From an uncultured Pelagibacteraceae bacterium (GTDB taxonomy: Bacteria; Pseudomonadota; Alphaproteobacteria; Pelagibacterales; Pelagibacteraceae), in the NCBI GenBank assembly GCA_902541285.1, contig CACBQD010000007.1, positions 1-64,000 on the forward strand: a stretch of 64,000 bases of DNA. The letters run 5' to 3'. The translations under genes were made by a program, and so were the position numbers. Below are positions 9,551 to 18,796 of this stretch, in pieces. The notes under the pieces were generated by a model, which saw nothing but the letters and a program-made list of their open reading frames with translations, searched no databases and had not been told where the DNA came from. Position 1 is the first letter of the stretch, and each line of letters begins with the position of its first letter.

Positions 9551-10587
9551 TTAAAACCCAAATTAAAATTATTTTTGGATTTGCTTACAAATAATACTTT
9601 AAACAAAGAGCCCATATATTTTGCATCAATTAATCTTTTTATTCTATAAAATATGTCAGCTTTCTTACTAAATTGTAAATTTTTACTTATAATCTCTGCT
9701 CTTTTTAATATTCCTAATTTCATTAAGAAATTACCTTGGGTTGTTATTAAAGATTTCAAATTAGAATTTGCAAACTCTTTCTCGTACATTTTAAAATTTA
9801 TTAAATGAGTAATATCTGAATTATAGGGATTTTCTAAAAAACTAATTTTTCTATGCTTCCAAACACTTTGCAAAGTATTTTTCATTTTTCCACTGGTAAA
9901 GCCATAGTCTATCATTAATAAACCACCATTATTTTTAAAAATAAAATTCCCTATTTCGTTAACAAATTTCATTGCTGAGGGTGAATATTCAACAAATTTT
10001 TCTTTTTTTATATACTTACCTAAATATTTCTCAATTATTTTTGACGACACTTTTTGATCACAAACTTCAAACTTATTTTTTTTGTACACTACATATTTTT
10101 CATACCAATTATTACTTTTCTTTAAAAACTGCTTGATAGGAAATGCATCAAAAAATTCATTAGCCAAGAATATAGTTGGAGCCTTTGGAATTTCTTTTAA
10201 ATTTCTAATCCAACTTGCTTTTTTCTTATCTATTTTACTTTTCTGAATTCTTATCAGTAATGGACTTTTTTCTAAAATTAAGAAATTGGCAGATAAACTA
10301 ATTTCACTAAAATTATTTAAAGTTTGTATAATTTGTGACATCATCTCACCATTACCTGCACCCAGCTCTACAATATTTATTTTTTTTGGCTTTTTTAAAT
10401 TCTCCCAAAATGAAATTAACCAAATAGATATCATTTCTGAAAAAAGAACAGAAATATTCGGAGATGTTATGAAATCACCTTTTATTCCGAAAGGATTTTT
10501 TTTAATATAATAACCATTATCCTTGTCATACAAAGATTTGTAAATAAATTTATCTAATGAGATTTTTTTATTCTGTCCTATTAGCAT
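9547..10587 (-). CDS. SAM-dependent methyltransferase, MidA/NDUFAF7 family
   Basis: Homologue of mitochondrial NDUFAF7 (MidA), which dimethylates an arginine of the complex I subunit NDUFS2. In bacteria the substrate is mostly inferred. The family markers are GDFITSPNIS (37-46), the SAM-binding ELGAGNGEMM (74-83), LANEFFDAFP for the post-motif strand, and LMIDYGF. The length of 346 residues is normal. It overlaps lgt by 20 bases and pgeF by 4, in an lgt-midA-pgeF order that is common in alphaproteobacteria. Confidence 0.88.
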   Translation of the reverse strand: MLIGQNKKISLDKFIYKSLYDKDNGYYIKKNPFGIKGDFITSPNISVLFSEMISIWLISFWENLKKPKKINIVELGAGNGEMMSQIIQTLNNFSEISLSANFLILEKSPLLIRIQKSKIDKKKASWIRNLKEIPKAPTIFLANEFFDAFPIKQFLKKSNNWYEKYVVYKKNKFEVCDQKVSSKIIEKYLGKYIKKEKFVEYSPSAMKFVNEIGNFIFKNNGGLLMIDYGFTSGKMKNTLQSVWKHRKISFLENPYNSDITHLINFKMYEKEFANSNLKSLITTQGNFLMKLGILKRAEIISKNLQFSKKADIFYRIKRLIDAKYMGSLFKVLFVSKSKNNFNLGFK

Positions 10588-11344
10588 TTTTATAATAGAT
10601 GATAATTAATCCGCAAGTTAGTGCTATACAACTTATTATTTGCCCCATACTCAAGTTGACGAATAAATAACCTAGCTGTTGATCTGGTTCTCTAAAGAAC
10701 TCGATAACAAATCTAAAAAAAGAGTATAAAATTAAAAAATACCCCGAAATAATCCCAGGTATATTCCTTAATCTATTAAACAACAAACGTAAAATAATAA
10801 ATAGAACAACTCCCTCAAATATTGCCTCATAAATTTGTGAAGGATGTCTATTTAAATCATCAATTTTTATAAACTTTACTGACCATGGCACATTTGTTTC
10901 TATGCCATAAAGTTCTGAGTTTATGAAATTTGATATTCTTCCTAAAAAAATTCCTATAGGAGAACAAACAGCAACCACATCTAAATAACTAAAAATATTT
11001 TGATTTTTATTTTTGCAGAAAAAATAAGTTCCTACAATAATTCCAATTAGTGCACCGTGAAAAGACATGCCACCTTGCCAAATTTTTATAATCTCAACTG
11101 GATTGCTCATAAAATAAATAGGGTCATAAATAATTACATATCCAAGTCTTCCACCAAGGATGATGCTTATGATCAAATAAGTTATATAATCATCAAAATA
11201 TTCTCTCTGAGCATTATCTTTGATTAGTTTGTTTTTTGCAAAATACCAGCCAAATAGTAAGCCAAATATATAAGACAAGGAATACCATCTAATTTCTAAT
11301 GAAAAGATCTCAAAAGCGACTGGGTCAAAATTATTAATAAACAT
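10568..11344 (-). CDS. lgt: Prolipoprotein diacylglyceryl transferase
   Basis: Inner-membrane enzyme that transfers diacylglycerol from phosphatidylglycerol to the lipobox cysteine of prolipoproteins. The 258-residue polytopic protein (about seven hydrophobic helices) has GGRLGYVIIYDP (64-75), GGMSFHGALIG (91-101, with the conserved histidine H96), and the Lgt signature GRISNFINSELYG (135-147, with R136). RHPSQIYEA (166-174) is a further family block. It heads the seven-gene run toward ychF, and BamD in this window is one predicted client. Confidence 0.97.
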   Translation of the reverse strand: MFINNFDPVAFEIFSLEIRWYSLSYIFGLLFGWYFAKNKLIKDNAQREYFDDYITYLIISIILGGRLGYVIIYDPIYFMSNPVEIIKIWQGGMSFHGALIGIIVGTYFFCKNKNQNIFSYLDVVAVCSPIGIFLGRISNFINSELYGIETNVPWSVKFIKIDDLNRHPSQIYEAIFEGVVLFIILRLLFNRLRNIPGIISGYFLILYSFFRFVIEFFREPDQQLGYLFVNLSMGQIISCIALTCGLIIIYYKNANRTE

Positions 11345-11392
11345 TTAATTGTAATATTATAAATATTACTTAAACTTTGATAAGAAATTATT

Positions 11393-11635
11393 ATGTCAAA
11401 ATCAAGATTCGTATTTGATAAATTTGCAAAATTTTTGGAAGAGGGACTGGTCAATTACAAAGATTTTAGTGATGAAGTCGTAAATATTTTACGATCAAAA
11501 AAAGAGGAAATTATTCTTAAAATGAATTTAGTAAGCAAAGATGAAATAGATATATTAAATAAAAGAATTGAAAAACTAGAAAAAAAAATTACTGAAAAAA
11601 AAATTAAAAAAAAAACTAAACGGGCAAAGAAATAG
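11393..11635 (+). CDS. UbiK/BMFP-type small coiled-coil accessory protein
   Basis: An 80-residue protein with an amphipathic N-terminal half (KFAKFLEEGLVNYKDFSDEV) and a coiled-coil C-terminal half rich in Lys and Glu (about 45-78). This matches the BMFP/UbiK family, whose enterobacterial member helps ubiquinone biosynthesis and binds lipid. The assignment rests on architecture plus the VSKDEIDILNKRIEKLE block, so it is moderate. It is divergent from lgt, and its last 20 bases overlap the 3' end of the sensor kinase gene on the other strand. Confidence 0.7.
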   Translation: MSKSRFVFDKFAKFLEEGLVNYKDFSDEVVNILRSKKEEIILKMNLVSKDEIDILNKRIEKLEKKITEKKIKKKTKRAKK

Positions 11636-12938
11636 TAACTTTTAATCCACCCAAACTAGACTTATCAAATTTAAGATCTCCCCCATGTGATTTTACGACA
11701 TCTGATGATATAGCTAAACCAAGACCAACACTTGACTTTGTTTCAGATCTACTTTTATCAATTTTATAAAATGGCTTCAAAACATTTTGGTGTTCTTTCT
11801 GTGGTATTCCTGGACCATCATCCTCAATTGAAATATTGATAGTTGATCTTCCTTTTTTTAAATATAATTCAACATTGTCAGCAAATTTTAAAGAATTATC
11901 TATTAGATTATTGATACATCTACTAATTAAATTCTTTCTTCCGTCAAAATAAACCCTCTCTTTTAAAAAATATTTTATATTTGGTTTCTCATATTTTTTA
12001 CAAATATCTTCAAGAAGAACAGAAATATCAAATGTTTCCGTCTTATCTTTTGCTCCAGATCTTGCAAATTGAAGATACTCATTTAACATTTTTTCCATTT
12101 CATCAACATCTCTTGAGAGTTTCTCTACAACACTCTTATCTTTTATCATCGCAATTTGAAGTTTTATCCTGGTCAAAGGTGTTCTTAAATCGTGGCTGAT
12201 ACCCGATAGCATTTCAGATCTTTGATTAAGATGTCTAATTATTCTTTTTCTCATTTTGTCAAACTCTAAGCCAGCTTTTCGTATTTCGAGTGCTCCAGAA
12301 GGTCTAAATTCATCAATATCTTCTCCTCGACCAAATCTTTCAGATGCCTCTGCAAGTTTAGTTATGGGTCTAGTTTGATTCTTTAAAAAAATTATTGCTA
12401 CAGCTATCATTAACAATGCTGGCAAAGTTATCCAAAGACCAAATAATCTAGCCGAACTCGTAGTTAGTCTATCTCTTGGAATATAAAATTGAAAATATCC
12501 TTTTGAATATTCTATTTTCAAATCAACAACTTCTTTGAAGTTTGTTGTATCAAACCAATAGGTTAAATTTTTTTTCTTTAATTCTCTTCTTAGTGAACGA
12601 TCAACTGGACTGAACCATCTTTCCGGTATTTTATTTGGCAAGATTTTATCTTTTTCATATTTAATGTTAAAACCCAAATGTTCCTTGAATAAAATTATTA
12701 TAAAATCTTTGTTCGTTTCATCGTTATCATAGGCGTCTACAAAAGTTTTGACTTCAGAAACCAATGCTCTTGTCATTCCAGAATTAGTTTTGATCCAAAG
12801 ACTATCAAAAAAAACTAAAGAGATAGTGATTTGCATAACAACTATTGGAACAGCAACTATGAGTAGACCTCTATAAAAAAGTCTTTTAGGTAAAATATTT
12901 TTTATATATTTACTCAATCCATAAAACATAACCTTCAC
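11616..12938 (-). CDS. envZ: EnvZ-like sensor histidine kinase
   Basis: Inner-membrane sensor kinase partner of the adjacent OmpR-type regulator. It has one helix at about 24-44, a periplasmic domain (about 45-165), a second helix (166-185), a HAMP linker (186-238), the phosphoacceptor H249 in SHDLRTPLTRI as in EnvZ, an N-box NNLIDNSLKFA (343-353), DDGPGIP (373-379) and GLGLAIS (405-411). All catalytic boxes are intact. The start overlaps ompR by 29 bases. EnvZ assignment comes from the H-box and pairing. The signal sensed (osmotic or other) is unknown here. Confidence 0.88.
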   Translation of the reverse strand: MKVMFYGLSKYIKNILPKRLFYRGLLIVAVPIVVMQITISLVFFDSLWIKTNSGMTRALVSEVKTFVDAYDNDETNKDFIIILFKEHLGFNIKYEKDKILPNKIPERWFSPVDRSLRRELKKKNLTYWFDTTNFKEVVDLKIEYSKGYFQFYIPRDRLTTSSARLFGLWITLPALLMIAVAIIFLKNQTRPITKLAEASERFGRGEDIDEFRPSGALEIRKAGLEFDKMRKRIIRHLNQRSEMLSGISHDLRTPLTRIKLQIAMIKDKSVVEKLSRDVDEMEKMLNEYLQFARSGAKDKTETFDISVLLEDICKKYEKPNIKYFLKERVYFDGRKNLISRCINNLIDNSLKFADNVELYLKKGRSTINISIEDDGPGIPQKEHQNVLKPFYKIDKSRSETKSSVGLGLAISSDVVKSHGGDLKFDKSSLGGLKVTISLPV

Positions 12939-13587
12939 CTCTTATTGTTTGTAAATAATTTGGGCTTTTAGGGTTTTCTTCAATTTTCTTCCTAAGTCTT
13001 GTAATGATTACGTCAACTGATCTTTCTTTATCAATTTTTATAAGATTTCCAATCTCTTCTCTTTTAAAAATTTTTCCAGGAGAGTTAACCATTTCATCCA
13101 AAATAATTTTTTCTGTATTATTGATTTTTATTGATTTATCATTTTTCAAAATAAACTGCTTGTTAAGATCTATTTCAATTTTACCAAATTTAAATTTTCT
13201 TTTTGTATTTCTATACTTTGTTTTATTTAAGATATTATTAATTCTAAGTATTAATTCTTTAGGCTCAAAAGGTTTTGGAAGGTAATCGTCTGCACCAATA
13301 TCTAAACCCTCTATTCTCTCTGAGGCCTCACCTTTTGCTGTTAAAAGAATTATTGGGGTTGAAATTTTGTCTTTATTTTCTTTTGTAAATTCCAAACCAC
13401 TTTTGCCAGGCATCATTATATCAAGAACTATTAAATCAAATTTTATAACCTGAACTTTTTCAAGAGCATCTTCTGCGCTACTTGAGCTGGTTACGAGATA
13501 GTTATTTTGAGAAAGATATTCTTTAACTAATTCTCTTATACCATCATCATCATCTACAACTAAAATATGTGCTTTAAATTTTTCCAT
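12910..13587 (-). CDS. ompR: OmpR-family response regulator
   Basis: DNA-binding response regulator. The receiver has the acidic pocket DDDD (12-15), the phosphoacceptor D56 in VLDIMMPG, T83 and K105 in LPKPFEP. The C-terminal winged helix (about 125-225) ends with the recognition helix and wing in RSVDVIITRLRKKIEEN and IRGEGYVLW, as in OmpR. At 225 residues it is of standard length. It lies between marR, overlapping by 14 bases, and the kinase, so the three are likely one transcript. Porin control is known for OmpR in enterobacteria but is not shown here. Confidence 0.9.
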   Translation of the reverse strand: MEKFKAHILVVDDDDGIRELVKEYLSQNNYLVTSSSSAEDALEKVQVIKFDLIVLDIMMPGKSGLEFTKENKDKISTPIILLTAKGEASERIEGLDIGADDYLPKPFEPKELILRINNILNKTKYRNTKRKFKFGKIEIDLNKQFILKNDKSIKINNTEKIILDEMVNSPGKIFKREEIGNLIKIDKERSVDVIITRLRKKIEENPKSPNYLQTIRGEGYVLWIE

Positions 13588-14017
13588 TAATTATTTTTTT
13601 TAAAACATTGTCAAAACTGACAACCTCATTTGCTTTTGATGCAGAGAATGCTTGGTAAATTCTTTTCTTTTGAGCTGAGAAAATTTCATTAAATAATTTC
13701 TCTCCCTCTTCTGTTAAGAAGACATGTTTTATTCTGGTATCTACTTGATCCTTTTCATATTTTATAGCTTTTAAATTTATTAAATCTTTCAAAACTCTAT
13801 TCAAACTTTGCTTTGTTACTTTCAATTTTCTTAAAAGTTCTGATATTGTAATACCCTCATATAATGAAATTAGATGGATAACCTTATTATGTGCGACACC
13901 TATGGAGTATTTATTCAACACATTTCTAGCATCTGAGACCGTTTCTCTGTAGCCAAGAAATATTTTTTCAATATATTGTTTGAGATCATCATCTTTTAAA
14001 TATAAAAGTTTTTTCAT
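13574..14017 (-). CDS. MarR-family transcriptional regulator
   Basis: A 147-residue winged-helix protein with dimerisation helices at both ends (about 5-45 and 105-147) and a DNA-binding core of helix-turn-helix (about 55-80, ITISELLRKLKVTKQSLNR) plus wing (82-102, with the typical DTRIKHVFLTEEG). It is the first gene of a marR-ompR-envZ set and diverges from ilvE across 59 bases. The effector is unknown. Being co-transcribed with a two-component pair, it may tune that pair or the divergent promoter, which is inference. Confidence 0.85.
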   Translation of the reverse strand: MKKLLYLKDDDLKQYIEKIFLGYRETVSDARNVLNKYSIGVAHNKVIHLISLYEGITISELLRKLKVTKQSLNRVLKDLINLKAIKYEKDQVDTRIKHVFLTEEGEKLFNEIFSAQKKRIYQAFSASKANEVVSFDNVLKKIINGKI

Positions 14018-14031
14018 ATTGGTAAGTTATA

Positions 14032-14060
14032 TTGACATATTATATATACAAATATATTTT
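14032..14060 (+). promoter_or_regulatory. Candidate sigma-70 promoter for ilvE
   Basis: In the 59-base divergent region between marR and ilvE, a perfect TTGACA (14032-14037) is followed after 17 bases by TATTTT (14055-14060), four of six matches to the -10 consensus. Predicted transcription would begin near 14067, about 10 bases before the ATG at 14077, giving a very short leader. The AT-rich background makes -10 matches cheap, so the -35 match and spacing carry the weight. Confidence 0.45.
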
Positions 14061-14076
14061 TTTATAAAATTAAATA

Positions 14077-14958
14077 ATGATACCTTTCGATAAACGATCA
14101 GGAAAAATTTGGTACAATAATGAGCTTGTTGAATGGCAAGATGCAAAATGCCATGTAATCAGTCACGGACTTCATTATGCAAGTTTAGTTTTTGAAGGTG
14201 AAAGAGTATACGACGGAGAAATATTTAAGCTAGAAGAGCATACAGATAGATTATTTTATTCTGCAAAAAGATTAGACATTAATATTCCTTATACAAAAGA
14301 TGAAATAAATGAAGCTTCTAAAAAAATAGTGGCGGTTCAAAATATTCAAAATGGATATGTTAGACCTTTTGCGTGGAGAGGAAGTGAGATGATGGGAGTG
14401 TCTGCACAGAAAAATACGATTAATGTAGCAATAGCTACGTGGGAATGGCCTGCGTACTTTGATCCAAAATTAAAAGCTGAAGGAATAAGATTAAATATTT
14501 CTAAATGGCGAAGACCGGCTCCAAATACTATTCCTTGGGATGCAAAAGCAGCTGGATTATATATGATTTGTACTCTTTCAAAACATGAAGCTGAACAACA
14601 AGGGTATTCTGAATCATTAATGTTAGATTTTGAAGGTAATGTTGCAGAAGGAACAAGTGCAAACATTTTTTTTAAAGATAAAAATAATGAATTACATACA
14701 CCAACACCAGATTCTTTTTTAAATGGTATTACAAGACAATCTGTAATTGAATTAGCCAAATCAAAAAATATTAAAGTTCATGAAAGAAAAATTTCTCCAG
14801 ATGAACTAAGTAATTTTGATGGATGTTTCTTAACTGGTACGGCAGCTGAAATAACACCTGTTGCAAGTATAGCAGATCATAAATACAAAATTTGTGAAGT
14901 TATATTAGGATTATCAAAAAGCTTTGATCAGTTAGTTAGACAAAAAAAAGCTGCCTAA
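14077..14958 (+). CDS. ilvE: Branched-chain amino acid aminotransferase
   Basis: Class IV PLP aminotransferase catalysing the last step of Ile, Leu and Val synthesis (and first step of breakdown) with glutamate. The 293-residue protein has HGLHYASLVFEGERVY (30-45), the PLP-binding lysine K157 in PWDAKAAGLY, and the EGTSANIF block (191-198) that binds the cofactor, with FLTGTAAEITPV near the C-terminus. The features fit BCAT rather than D-amino-acid transaminase or ADC lyase, though class IV members are hard to split. The last 4 bases overlap pgsA, which runs toward it. Confidence 0.92.
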   Translation: MIPFDKRSGKIWYNNELVEWQDAKCHVISHGLHYASLVFEGERVYDGEIFKLEEHTDRLFYSAKRLDINIPYTKDEINEASKKIVAVQNIQNGYVRPFAWRGSEMMGVSAQKNTINVAIATWEWPAYFDPKLKAEGIRLNISKWRRPAPNTIPWDAKAAGLYMICTLSKHEAEQQGYSESLMLDFEGNVAEGTSANIFFKDKNNELHTPTPDSFLNGITRQSVIELAKSKNIKVHERKISPDELSNFDGCFLTGTAAEITPVASIADHKYKICEVILGLSKSFDQLVRQKKAA

Positions 14959-15539
14959 TCTTTATTATCTTCAGATATTGCATGGTCTATTCCTTTTCTA
15001 AGATAATCATATCCAGTATAAAGTGTTAAAAATGCAGAAAGCCACAAAATAATAATGCCGATTGTTTGAGCATTATAATCTTGAAAATTTATTAATTTAT
15101 TTCCTGTTTCTCCGGTTAAAAGTATTGCTATCGAAAACATCTGCAAGAACGTTTTAAGTTTTGCTAAATTAGAAACTGGAAGCTTTATTTTTCCTTTCGC
15201 TAGAAATTCTCTTAAACCTGAAATTAGTATTTCCCTTGTAAGAATTATAATAGCTGCAATAACTTCATAATTTTTTATTGTTTGGTCCATAACTAATAAA
15301 ATTAATGCAGTTGCAACAATAATTTTATCTGCAATAGGATCTAAAAGTTCACCAAGTTTAGACTCTTCTTTAAACATCCTCGCCAAAAGGCCATCTAAAA
15401 AATCTGTAAATGAGGCAATTAAAAAAAGAGCAAATGGTATAACGTCTCCATAAAATCCAGGAAGGTAGAATGTAAAAACAAATATTGGAACAATTATTAT
15501 TCGTCCAATTGTTAAATAATTAGGTATTTTAAATTTCAT
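14955..15539 (-). CDS. pgsA: CDP-diacylglycerol-glycerol-3-phosphate 3-phosphatidyltransferase
   Basis: Makes phosphatidylglycerophosphate, the precursor of phosphatidylglycerol. The 194-residue membrane protein has the complete CDP-alcohol phosphotransferase motif: D46, D49-G50, A53-R54, G63, D67 and D71 with exact family spacing, placed after the first helices. Hydrophobic helices fill most of the rest. It is last in the uvrB-to-pgsA run, overlapping uvrC by 4 bases; uvrC-pgsA adjacency is common in proteobacteria. Phosphatidylglycerol is also the lipid donor for Lgt. Confidence 0.95.
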   Translation of the reverse strand: MKFKIPNYLTIGRIIIVPIFVFTFYLPGFYGDVIPFALFLIASFTDFLDGLLARMFKEESKLGELLDPIADKIIVATALILLVMDQTIKNYEVIAAIIILTREILISGLREFLAKGKIKLPVSNLAKLKTFLQMFSIAILLTGETGNKLINFQDYNAQTIGIIILWLSAFLTLYTGYDYLRKGIDHAISEDNKD

Positions 15540-17371
15540 TCGTGAAAGAAGTTATATATTTTTTTTGCAACTTTTTCCTCAACTCCATCAACTGATTTTA
15601 TTTCATCTAAACTAGCTGATTCCACAGCTCTAGCTGAACCAAAATGATTTAATAATGCCCTTTTTCTGATAGATCCAATACCATCAATTTGATCTAATAA
15701 TGATTTGTTTATACCTTTTTTCCTTTTTGCTCTATGAGCACTTATAGCAAATCGATGAGACTCATCTCTTAATCTTTGTAAAAAGAATAATGTTGGATCA
15801 TTTTTCTCAAATTTGAACTCTTTTCCATTATGAAAAAATGTTTCATTTCCACTATTTCTCATCTTACCCTTTGCTATTGCAACAATAGGAATTTCATGTA
15901 AACCAAGCTCATTCATCGCATCTCTCGCAACTGAATATTGACCTTTACCTCCATCAATTAAAACTAAATCAGGGAAAGTTAAATAATTATCTTTCTCTTG
16001 AACTGCTCTTTTAAATCTTCTGTTAAGAACTTCTTTCATCATTCCATAATCATCTTGAGCATTTTTTTGAATTTTTATATCAAATTTTCTATACCTTTTT
16101 TTAACAAACCCTTCATCGCCATAAGTAATTAAAGCGCCCACACTATTTGTGCCTTGAATATGGCTATTATCATAAACCTCGACTAAATTAATATTAGTTT
16201 CAAGATTGAATTTTTTTGATACTGCATCGAAAAGTTCTCTATTATTCTGACTCTCATAAAGTTTTCTATTCAAACTATCTTTTGCATTATTTATTGCTTG
16301 ATTAATAACTTTTAGTTTTGTCCCTTTTTTTGCAACAGAAATTGTGATTTGTTTGCCTTCTTTTTGTGTAAGTGTTTTTTCAATTAATTCTTTTTCTTTA
16401 ATTTCATTTGATAAAATTATTGAAGATGGCACACTTTTATTTTCATAAAATTGAGAGACAAAAGAATTAATAATATCATTTAGATTTTCTTCTGGATCAT
16501 GCTTTGGAAAAAAAGCTTGATTCCCCCAATTTTGTTTTGACCTATAGAAAAAAACTTGAATGCAGGTTTTTCCAGACTCTTTGTATCCCGCAATAACATC
16601 TGCTTCGACTAAATTTGCTTCATTAATTCTTTGAGAAGATTGGATAATATTTAATGATTTAATTCGATCTCTTAATATTGCTGCTTTTTCAAAGTCTAAA
16701 TCCTCACTAGCCTTTTCCATTTGGTTGGATAAGCTTTTCTGAATTTTTCTAGATTTGCCTGACACAAACTCAATTGCATCATCAACAGTTTGTTTATAAT
16801 CACTCTCAGTTACGTAACCAACACAAGGTCCTGAGCACCTTTTAATTTGATAAAGTATGCAGGGTCTTTCTCTATTTTTGAAAACTGTATCATCACAAAT
16901 TCGTAGATGAAATATTTTTTGGATCATTTTTATAGTCCAATTTGCAGATCCAGCTGATGCAAATGGTCCAAAATAAAATCCTTCTTTGCCTTTTTTTCCT
17001 CTGTGCCTTTTGATTTGTGGCCATTTATCTTTGTCGCCTATAAAAATAAAAGGAAATGATTTGTCATCTCTTAGTAAAATATTAAATTTTGGTTTAAACT
17101 TTTTAATTAAATTTGCCTCTAAAAGTAAAGCCTCACTTTCATTTGAAGTAGTAGTAATTTCGAGCCTTTTTGTTTGAGAGAGCATTCTTTCAGTTCTAAT
17201 GATATGATTTTTCTCTGAAACATAACTTTTAAGTCTGTTTGGAAGGTTTTTTGCTTTACCCACATAAAGAATTTCTCCTTTTGAATTTAGCATCCTATAA
17301 ACACCTGGCAGCTTAGGAACCAAGGGCAATTCTTTTTTAATTACTTCTTTACCTACATCAGAGCTGATCAT
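15536..17371 (-). CDS. uvrC: Excinuclease ABC subunit C
   Basis: Makes both incisions around a lesion in nucleotide excision repair. The 611 residues comprise a GIY-YIG nuclease ([22 protein letters not shown] region, 22-43), a cysteine-bearing segment near 170-183, a UVR motif that binds UvrB (about 205-240, [13 protein letters not shown]), a UvrC RNase-H-like nuclease (about 385-540), and a C-terminal helix-hairpin-helix pair (about 565-610, [18 protein letters not shown]). It overlaps folB by 14 bases and pgsA by 4. uvrB lies four genes upstream in the same run, an unusual linkage of the two. Confidence 0.98.
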   Translation of the reverse strand: MISSDVGKEVIKKELPLVPKLPGVYRMLNSKGEILYVGKAKNLPNRLKSYVSEKNHIIRTERMLSQTKRLEITTTSNESEALLLEANLIKKFKPKFNILLRDDKSFPFIFIGDKDKWPQIKRHRGKKGKEGFYFGPFASAGSANWTIKMIQKIFHLRICDDTVFKNRERPCILYQIKRCSGPCVGYVTESDYKQTVDDAIEFVSGKSRKIQKSLSNQMEKASEDLDFEKAAILRDRIKSLNIIQSSQRINEANLVEADVIAGYKESGKTCIQVFFYRSKQNWGNQAFFPKHDPEENLNDIINSFVSQFYENKSVPSSIILSNEIKEKELIEKTLTQKEGKQITISVAKKGTKLKVINQAINNAKDSLNRKLYESQNNRELFDAVSKKFNLETNINLVEVYDNSHIQGTNSVGALITYGDEGFVKKRYRKFDIKIQKNAQDDYGMMKEVLNRRFKRAVQEKDNYLTFPDLVLIDGGKGQYSVARDAMNELGLHEIPIVAIAKGKMRNSGNETFFHNGKEFKFEKNDPTLFFLQRLRDESHRFAISAHRAKRKKGINKSLLDQIDGIGSIRKRALLNHFGSARAVESASLDEIKSVDGVEEKVAKKIYNFFHE

Positions 17372-17783
17372 GGCTTCTTTTTTTAGAAATTTGGATCCCG
17401 ACTGAGCTGCAATCCTTCATTATTTCTAATTTTTCGATTTGAAGAGTAATTTTATCTATTCTTTTATCTTTGAATAGTTCATCAAAAACATCTTCCGCCA
17501 ATGTTTCAAGAAAATTGTAATGTTTATTTTTTACCAATTTTTTTATTAATTTTACAATTTTAGCATAATTCACTATCGATTTAATATCTTTATCATTCGA
17601 TGGCTGTTTATCTTGATAATTTACTTCTAAATTAAATTTTACTTTTTGAGGTTTTTCTTTTTCAAAATCAAAATAACCAAGTTTTAAGTCTAACACTAAT
17701 TCTTTTATTAAAACTTTTTTTTCGTAATTAAATAAACTTTTATTTTTATCTATTTTAACGATTTTAAGATTATTTTTTTTCAT
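17358..17783 (-). CDS. folB: FolB/FolX-like dihydroneopterin aldolase-family protein
   Basis: A 141-residue T-fold protein with an N-terminal extension. Family residues are [11 protein letters not shown] (36-46), where the glutamate contacts the pterin, and the C-terminal [19 protein letters not shown] with the lysine that is catalytic in FolB. The proline that usually follows that lysine is replaced by Leu. FolB cleaves dihydroneopterin in folate synthesis, while its relative FolX epimerises dihydroneopterin triphosphate toward monapterin. The PTR1/FolM-type reductase two genes upstream makes FolX-like activity worth considering. Overlaps the hydrolase gene by 4 and uvrC by 14 bases. Confidence 0.75.
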   Translation of the reverse strand: MKKNNLKIVKIDKNKSLFNYEKKVLIKELVLDLKLGYFDFEKEKPQKVKFNLEVNYQDKQPSNDKDIKSIVNYAKIVKLIKKLVKNKHYNFLETLAEDVFDELFKDKRIDKITLQIEKLEIMKDCSSVGIQISKKRSHDQL

Positions 17784-18796
17784 CTTAAAATCCGGGATTC
17801 TATAAAATTAATAATTTTTGGGTGGTAATATTTAAAACAAGGATATGAAACCATATAATGACCAGCTGCTTTCTTTTTCATTTCTTTCTTCAACTTTTTG
17901 TCAAGAGCTATAAATTTTTTTTCACTTGTAAGTTTTTCTTTACCTTCCGGCCATGCCTCTTCCCATCCACCTTTCATTTTTTCTTTAATTTTGCATTTCA
18001 TACCATTAACTTCAATATCTTTTCCTGTATGACCAGGGGTATCAATCCAATTAATACCAGGAATATTTCCTAAATCTTTCTTCATCCATTCGCTGTTGCT
18101 TCGCCAATCTCCCTCACCATCCACAGGACTGTGAAAAACTAATGCATCTATTCTCTCAAAACTTTTAATCTCGTCTATTACCATTTTTCTTAGAGGTGTA
18201 TTAGGTCTTCTATCCCAACAATTAGGCATAAAAGAAATCGTGGCATTAAAATCTTTTGGGTGTAAACCTTTGTGTCGAAGAGTGTCAATACCTCCACATG
18301 ATAGACCTGACATAAAAATTTGATTTCGTGGTGTTCCTTTAGAGACTAGTTTATCAATAAGATCTTTATTTACCTTTACCCTCTTTGGAATAGCCCATTC
18401 GGCAATTACACAGTCATACCAAGGTTTGTGCCAAGCCCCTTTAAATTTCCAGCCACATTTATATCCATCATCTCCACCTGCCTTATGGAGATTACCATTA
18501 AGCAATAGAACTAATTCTTTACCTTTAATTTTAGTTCCAGATATTTGACCTAATTGTTTAGGAAGAAAATCTTTACACACTCCCCATTTCTTTTCAACTT
18601 TCCACCCTCCTGTATTATAGATCATTATGATTTTATTTTCTGGATTTGGAATATCAGTTCCTTTTATTACAGTTACTTTTTTTCCATCACTATAAATAAA
18701 TGCATCTCCCTTTATATCTCCAGATTTACATTCTCTAGCTTCTGCTGAAGAAATTAATGTAAAAAATATTGAAATTGTAATTATTAATTTTTTCAT
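17780..18796 (-). CDS. Secreted alpha/beta-hydrolase-like protein of unknown function
   Basis: I do not recognise a named family. The 338-residue protein has a clear signal peptide (1-20, cleaved after AEA). The mature part has eight cysteines (23, 74, 114, 129, 167, 193, 268, 320), suggesting disulfides in the periplasm. G164-L-S166-C-G168 fits a nucleophile elbow, with D226 in SPVDGEGDW and H313 in AAGHYMVSYP in the right order for a Ser-Asp-His triad. These are predictions from order and spacing. It overlaps both neighbours by 4 bases, between a pteridine-reductase-like gene and folB. The substrate cannot be told from context. Confidence 0.6.
   Translation of the reverse strand: MKKLIITISIFFTLISSAEARECKSGDIKGDAFIYSDGKKVTVIKGTDIPNPENKIIMIYNTGGWKVEKKWGVCKDFLPKQLGQISGTKIKGKELVLLLNGNLHKAGGDDGYKCGWKFKGAWHKPWYDCVIAEWAIPKRVKVNKDLIDKLVSKGTPRNQIFMSGLSCGGIDTLRHKGLHPKDFNATISFMPNCWDRRPNTPLRKMVIDEIKSFERIDALVFHSPVDGEGDWRSNSEWMKKDLGNIPGINWIDTPGHTGKDIEVNGMKCKIKEKMKGGWEEAWPEGKEKLTSEKKFIALDKKLKKEMKKKAAGHYMVSYPCFKYYHPKIINFIESRILR

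Noticed and set aside
14030-14056. Palindromic MarR operator in the marR-ilvE gap
   Set aside because: TTG and CAA are present but 14 bases apart and the arms do not match, so the apparent symmetry is AT-richness.
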